From Candidatus Adiutrix sp. (GTDB lineage Bacteria > Desulfobacterota > Desulfarculia > Adiutricales > Adiutricaceae): 8,038 bases of DNA. The notes beneath the pieces are model-generated. The model made no database searches, had not been told where the DNA came from, and worked only from the letters and a program-made list of their open reading frames with translations. Position numbers and translations under genes: made by a program. The stretch covers positions 1-8,038 of the forward strand of contig JAITUX010000179.1 of NCBI GenBank assembly GCA_031286085.1. The letters run 5' to 3'. Within the stretch, counting starts at the first letter, position 1, and each line of letters starts with the position of its first letter. Below, piece by piece: positions 5,872 through 8,038 of this stretch.

Positions 5872-6609
5872 TCAGTGGCTTTCCCGGCGCAGGGCCTCTT
5901 CGGCGGCGGCCAGGTCGGCCGGAACGTCCACTTCCGGCGACAGGCCCGAGACCACGATGACCTTTATGCGGGCCCCGTTTTCCAAGGCCCGCAGCTGCTC
6001 CAGGCGTTCCAGGCGTTCCAGGCGGCCTTCCGGCAAGGCCACGAAGCGGCGCAGGAAGGCGGCCCGGTAGGCGTAGATGCCGATGTGGCGATGGTATTCG
6101 CCTTCGCCGTCCCGGGGCCAGGGTATGGGGGCGCGGGAAAAATAAAGGGCGAATTGATCCGCGCCGAAGGCCACTTTGACGTGAGCCGGGTTGTGGATGT
6201 CCCGGGCGTTGGTCAGGGGGATGGCCAGGGTGGCCATTTCCAGGCCGTGGTCCTCTTTGAGGGCGCGGGCCAGGAGGGCGGGCTGGTCAGGGTCAAAAGC
6301 CGGCTGGTCGCCTTGAATGTTCAACACGATATCCTCATCGGCCAGCTTTAGAATATCCGCGGCTTCAGCCAGGCGGTCCGAGCCCGAGGGGTGCTCGGGC
6401 CGGGTCAGCACCACCCGGCCGTTGAAGGCCAGGGCGGCGTTCTGAATTTCCAGGCTGTCGGTGGCGATGTGGACTTCGTCCACTTCGGGTATGGCCAGGG
6501 CGCGGCGATAGACATGCTCGATCATGGGCCGGCCCCTGATCAGGGCCAGGGGCTTGCCTGGGAACCGGGTGGAAGCCCAGCGGGCCGGAATCAGGGCCAC
6601 AAGTTTCAT
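5872..6609 (-). CDS. kdsB: CMP-Kdo synthetase (3-deoxy-manno-octulosonate cytidylyltransferase)
   Basis: Cytoplasmic enzyme that joins CTP and Kdo to give CMP-Kdo, the donor used by WaaA encoded in the same window. At 245 residues it has the standard length. The nucleotide-binding N-terminus is IPARWASTRFPGKPL (7-21), followed by IATDS (48-52), RPEHPSGSDRLAEA (70-83), NIQGDQPAF (97-105), YFSRAPIPWPRD (156-167) and HRHIGIYAYR (173-182). LEQLRALENG (203-212) and VDVPADL (227-233) complete it. Metal-binding aspartates are probably Asp101 and Asp228. The common QGDEP motif reads QGDQP here, a mild substitution. Residues 196-203 are encoded by a 9-nt repeat. The ATG overlaps the psd stop as ATGA, so translation is likely coupled. 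Confidence 0.96.
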   Translation of the reverse strand: MKLVALIPARWASTRFPGKPLALIRGRPMIEHVYRRALAIPEVDEVHIATDSLEIQNAALAFNGRVVLTRPEHPSGSDRLAEAADILKLADEDIVLNIQGDQPAFDPDQPALLARALKEDHGLEMATLAIPLTNARDIHNPAHVKVAFGADQFALYFSRAPIPWPRDGEGEYHRHIGIYAYRAAFLRRFVALPEGRLERLERLEQLRALENGARIKVIVVSGLSPEVDVPADLAAAEEALRRESH

Positions 6610-7283
6610 CGGGGCGCCCGCCAGACGGGCGACCAGCCGGCGGAGACCTTCTGGCCGGGGGCGACCATGATTTCCGAATCCGGCGGCAGGTAGAGTTCCA
6701 CCCGGGAGCCGAAGCGGATGAGGCCGAAGCGCTGGCCGCGCTCAAGTTCGTCATTTTCCTTCACCCAGGTGACGATGCGGCGGGCGATGAGGCCGGCCAC
6801 CTGGACCACGGCCACCGGCCCTTCAGCCGTCTCCAGCACCAGGGCGTTGCGTTCGTTCAAGGCGCTGGCCTTGTCCAGGCTGGCGTTAAGAAAGGCTCCG
6901 GGGAAGTAGGTCTGGCTTGACAGGCGGCCGCCTGAGGGGGCCCGATTGACGTGGACGTTGAAGGGGCTCATGAAAATGCTGACTTTTACGGCCGGCCCGG
7001 GCATATAGGGGTTGCTCGGCAGGGATTCCACTTTCAGTATGCGGCCGTCGGCCGGGGACAAACCGAAGCCGGGCGGAGGCGCGGGGCGTTCCGGGTCGCG
7101 GAAAAACCAGGCGCTGAAGGCGGCCGCCAGGAAGAAGGCCGTGGCCGGGACGCGCCAGCCCAGGGCCAGGGTTATAAGGCCCAGGGCGGCCGGGACGAGT
7201 ATGAAGACCAGGCCTGGCCGGGCCACGGGCAGGCGGTTATGTATGTTCGGGCCCGGCGTCCGGCTCTGGAAGTAGTCTTTCAT
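6606..7283 (-). CDS. psd: Phosphatidylserine decarboxylase, short pyruvoyl-dependent form
   Basis: Inner-membrane enzyme that decarboxylates phosphatidylserine to phosphatidylethanolamine. The protein has 225 residues, the length of the short (archaeal/Bacteroides-like) Psd branch. Two hydrophobic segments (about 24-41 and 45-61) are followed by FFRDPER, LSPADGRI (75-82) and VSIFMSPFNVHVNRAP (101-116). LIRFGSRVELYLP (188-200) contains the self-cleavage site Gly192-Ser193, where Ser193 should become the pyruvoyl group, splitting the proenzyme into chains of about 192 and 33 residues. A strong GGAGG lies only 4 nt before the ATG. It follows murA by 53 nt with no clear promoter or terminator between, and overlaps kdsB by 4 nt. 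Its usual partner pssA is not seen next to it here. Confidence 0.95.
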   Translation of the reverse strand: MKDYFQSRTPGPNIHNRLPVARPGLVFILVPAALGLITLALGWRVPATAFFLAAAFSAWFFRDPERPAPPPGFGLSPADGRILKVESLPSNPYMPGPAVKVSIFMSPFNVHVNRAPSGGRLSSQTYFPGAFLNASLDKASALNERNALVLETAEGPVAVVQVAGLIARRIVTWVKENDELERGQRFGLIRFGSRVELYLPPDSEIMVAPGQKVSAGWSPVWRAPR

Positions 7284-7336
7284 GTGGCCTCCAAGGTTGG
7301 CGTTAAATTCATCCGGCTCCCGTCGGAAGGCGGCGG

Positions 7337-8038
7337 TTATTCCGGCGTCCGGCGGATGTCGGCCCCCAGGGCGGCCAATTTCTCGTCCAGCCGGTCATAG
7401 CCTCGGTCCAGGTGATAGACCCGGGAAATCTCGCTCCGGCCCCGGGCGGCCAGGGCGGCCAGGATAAGGCTGGCCGAAGCCCGCAGATCGGTGGCCATCA
7501 TGGGCGCCCCGGAGAGGCGGCGGACCCCCCTGACCACGGCCGTGTGGCCTTCCAAGGTTATTTCGGCGCCCAGGCGGACCAACTCGCTGACGTGCATGAA
7601 ACGGTTTTCAAAGATGGTTTCATGAACCAGGGCCACGCCGTCGCCTATGGTCATGAGGGCCATGAACTGGGCTTGCATGTCGGTGGGAAAACCGGGATGG
7701 GGGCGGGTGGTTATGTCGGCGGATCTGACAGTCTCCCCGGCTTCCACGATTAGGTCGTCCCCCTCCGCGGTCAGGCGAACCCCGGTTTCCCGGAGTTTGT
7801 CGTAAACCGCGGTCAGGGCCGCGTGGGGGGGGCTTTTAATCACTATGCGGCCGCCGGCCATGGCGCCGGCCACAATGAGAGTGCCGGCCTCGATGCGGTC
7901 CGGCATGACTTGGTGGGCGGCGGGTTCCAGGTCGTCCACGCCGTCGATGACCAGTTGGTCGGTGTCCAGGCCGGAGATGCGGGCGCCCATGGCTTGGAGG
8001 GCCCGGGCCGTGTCGGTCACTTCCGGTTCCCTGGCGGC
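7337..8038 (-). CDS. murA: UDP-N-acetylglucosamine 1-carboxyvinyltransferase (murA), C-terminal part
   Basis: Cytoplasmic enzyme of the first committed step of peptidoglycan synthesis, transferring enolpyruvate from PEP to UDP-GlcNAc. The window holds 233 codons of the C-terminal half; the family is about 420 residues, so the first 180 or so, including the fosfomycin-target Cys loop, lie beyond the right edge. The reading frame enters as [11 protein letters not shown], the usual MurA sequence, so the GTG at 8020 is an internal valine and not a start. Further signatures are [23 protein letters not shown] (with the catalytic Asp) and [23 protein letters not shown] and [21 protein letters not shown] follow, with the conserved arginines that bind substrate. 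The gene ends in TAA and is followed 53 nt later by psd. Confidence 0.97.
   Translation of the reverse strand, partial: AAREPEVTDTARALQAMGARISGLDTDQLVIDGVDDLEPAAHQVMPDRIEAGTLIVAGAMAGGRIVIKSPPHAALTAVYDKLRETGVRLTAEGDDLIVEAGETVRSADITTRPHPGFPTDMQAQFMALMTIGDGVALVHETIFENRFMHVSELVRLGAEITLEGHTAVVRGVRRLSGAPMMATDLRASASLILAALAARGRSEISRVYHLDRGYDRLDEKLAALGADIRRTPE

Noticed and set aside
4379..6070. Long open frame on the + strand (563 codons)
   Set aside because: It runs antisense across dgt, the response regulator, the CbiQ-like gene and kdsB, which are all supported by strong family motifs. Its product is low-complexity Arg/Gly/Ala sequence, as expected from GC-rich antisense frames.
7284..7336. Promoter or terminator between murA and psd
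   Set aside because: I found no acceptable -35/-10 pair and no hairpin with a U-tract in the 53 nt, only the strong ribosome-binding site of psd.
8018..8020. GTG at 8020 as a gene start
   Set aside because: The preceding codons read AAREPE in the same frame, the standard MurA sequence, so this is an internal valine of a gene entering from the right.
1..8038. Very frequent GGCCAGGGC / GGCCGG words as a dispersed repeat family
   Set aside because: They fall inside coding sequence and reflect Ala-Leu-Ala and Arg/Gly codons (GCC, CTG, CGG, GGC) read on the opposite strand. There are no regular spacers or conserved flanks, so they are neither CRISPR nor an interspersed repeat.

Overview
The window reads as a compact stretch of a G+C-rich Gram-negative chromosome, most likely from a Desulfobacterota (former Deltaproteobacteria) lineage. 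This rests on genes for Kdo, lipid A and heptose assembly, on a single-domain response regulator and a zinc-ribbon protein of types I recall from that group, and on strong GCC/CTG/GGC codon preference. No taxonomic marker gene is present, so the assignment is an inference. All nine genes lie on the minus strand. Only two gaps exceed 100 bp, and each carries a recognisable sigma70-type promoter.

Read in the direction of transcription (right to left), the first block is murA (its 5' part lies outside the window), psd, kdsB and a small CbiQ/EcfT-like membrane protein. It covers peptidoglycan precursor synthesis, phosphatidylethanolamine formation and Kdo activation. The psd and kdsB genes overlap by 4 nt, and 6 nt separate kdsB from the membrane-protein gene.

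The second block starts at a good promoter (TTGCCG-17-TACAAT, 5200-5228). It holds a CheY-like receiver and, 24 nt downstream, a dGTPase-type HD nucleotide hydrolase. A short GC hairpin follows dgt.

The third block starts at an extended -10 promoter (TTGACT-17-TATCCT, 3593-3621) with an 8-bp palindrome just after the expected start point. It encodes a zinc-ribbon protein with a small basic/aromatic C-terminal module, then WaaA (Kdo transferase), LpxK (lipid A 4'-kinase) and WaaF (heptosyltransferase II, cut by the left edge). These genes are joined by a 2-nt gap, a 4-nt overlap and a 23-nt overlap.

Together the first and third blocks make and use CMP-Kdo: KdsB activates Kdo, LpxK completes the lipid A phosphates, WaaA attaches Kdo and WaaF extends the inner core. 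The main loose ends are the uncharacterised zinc-ribbon protein heading the LPS operon, the orphan CbiQ-like protein with eroded coupling motifs, and the receiver-dGTPase pair inserted between the envelope blocks. I see no mobile element, CRISPR array, tRNA, rRNA or clearly new multi-gene system.
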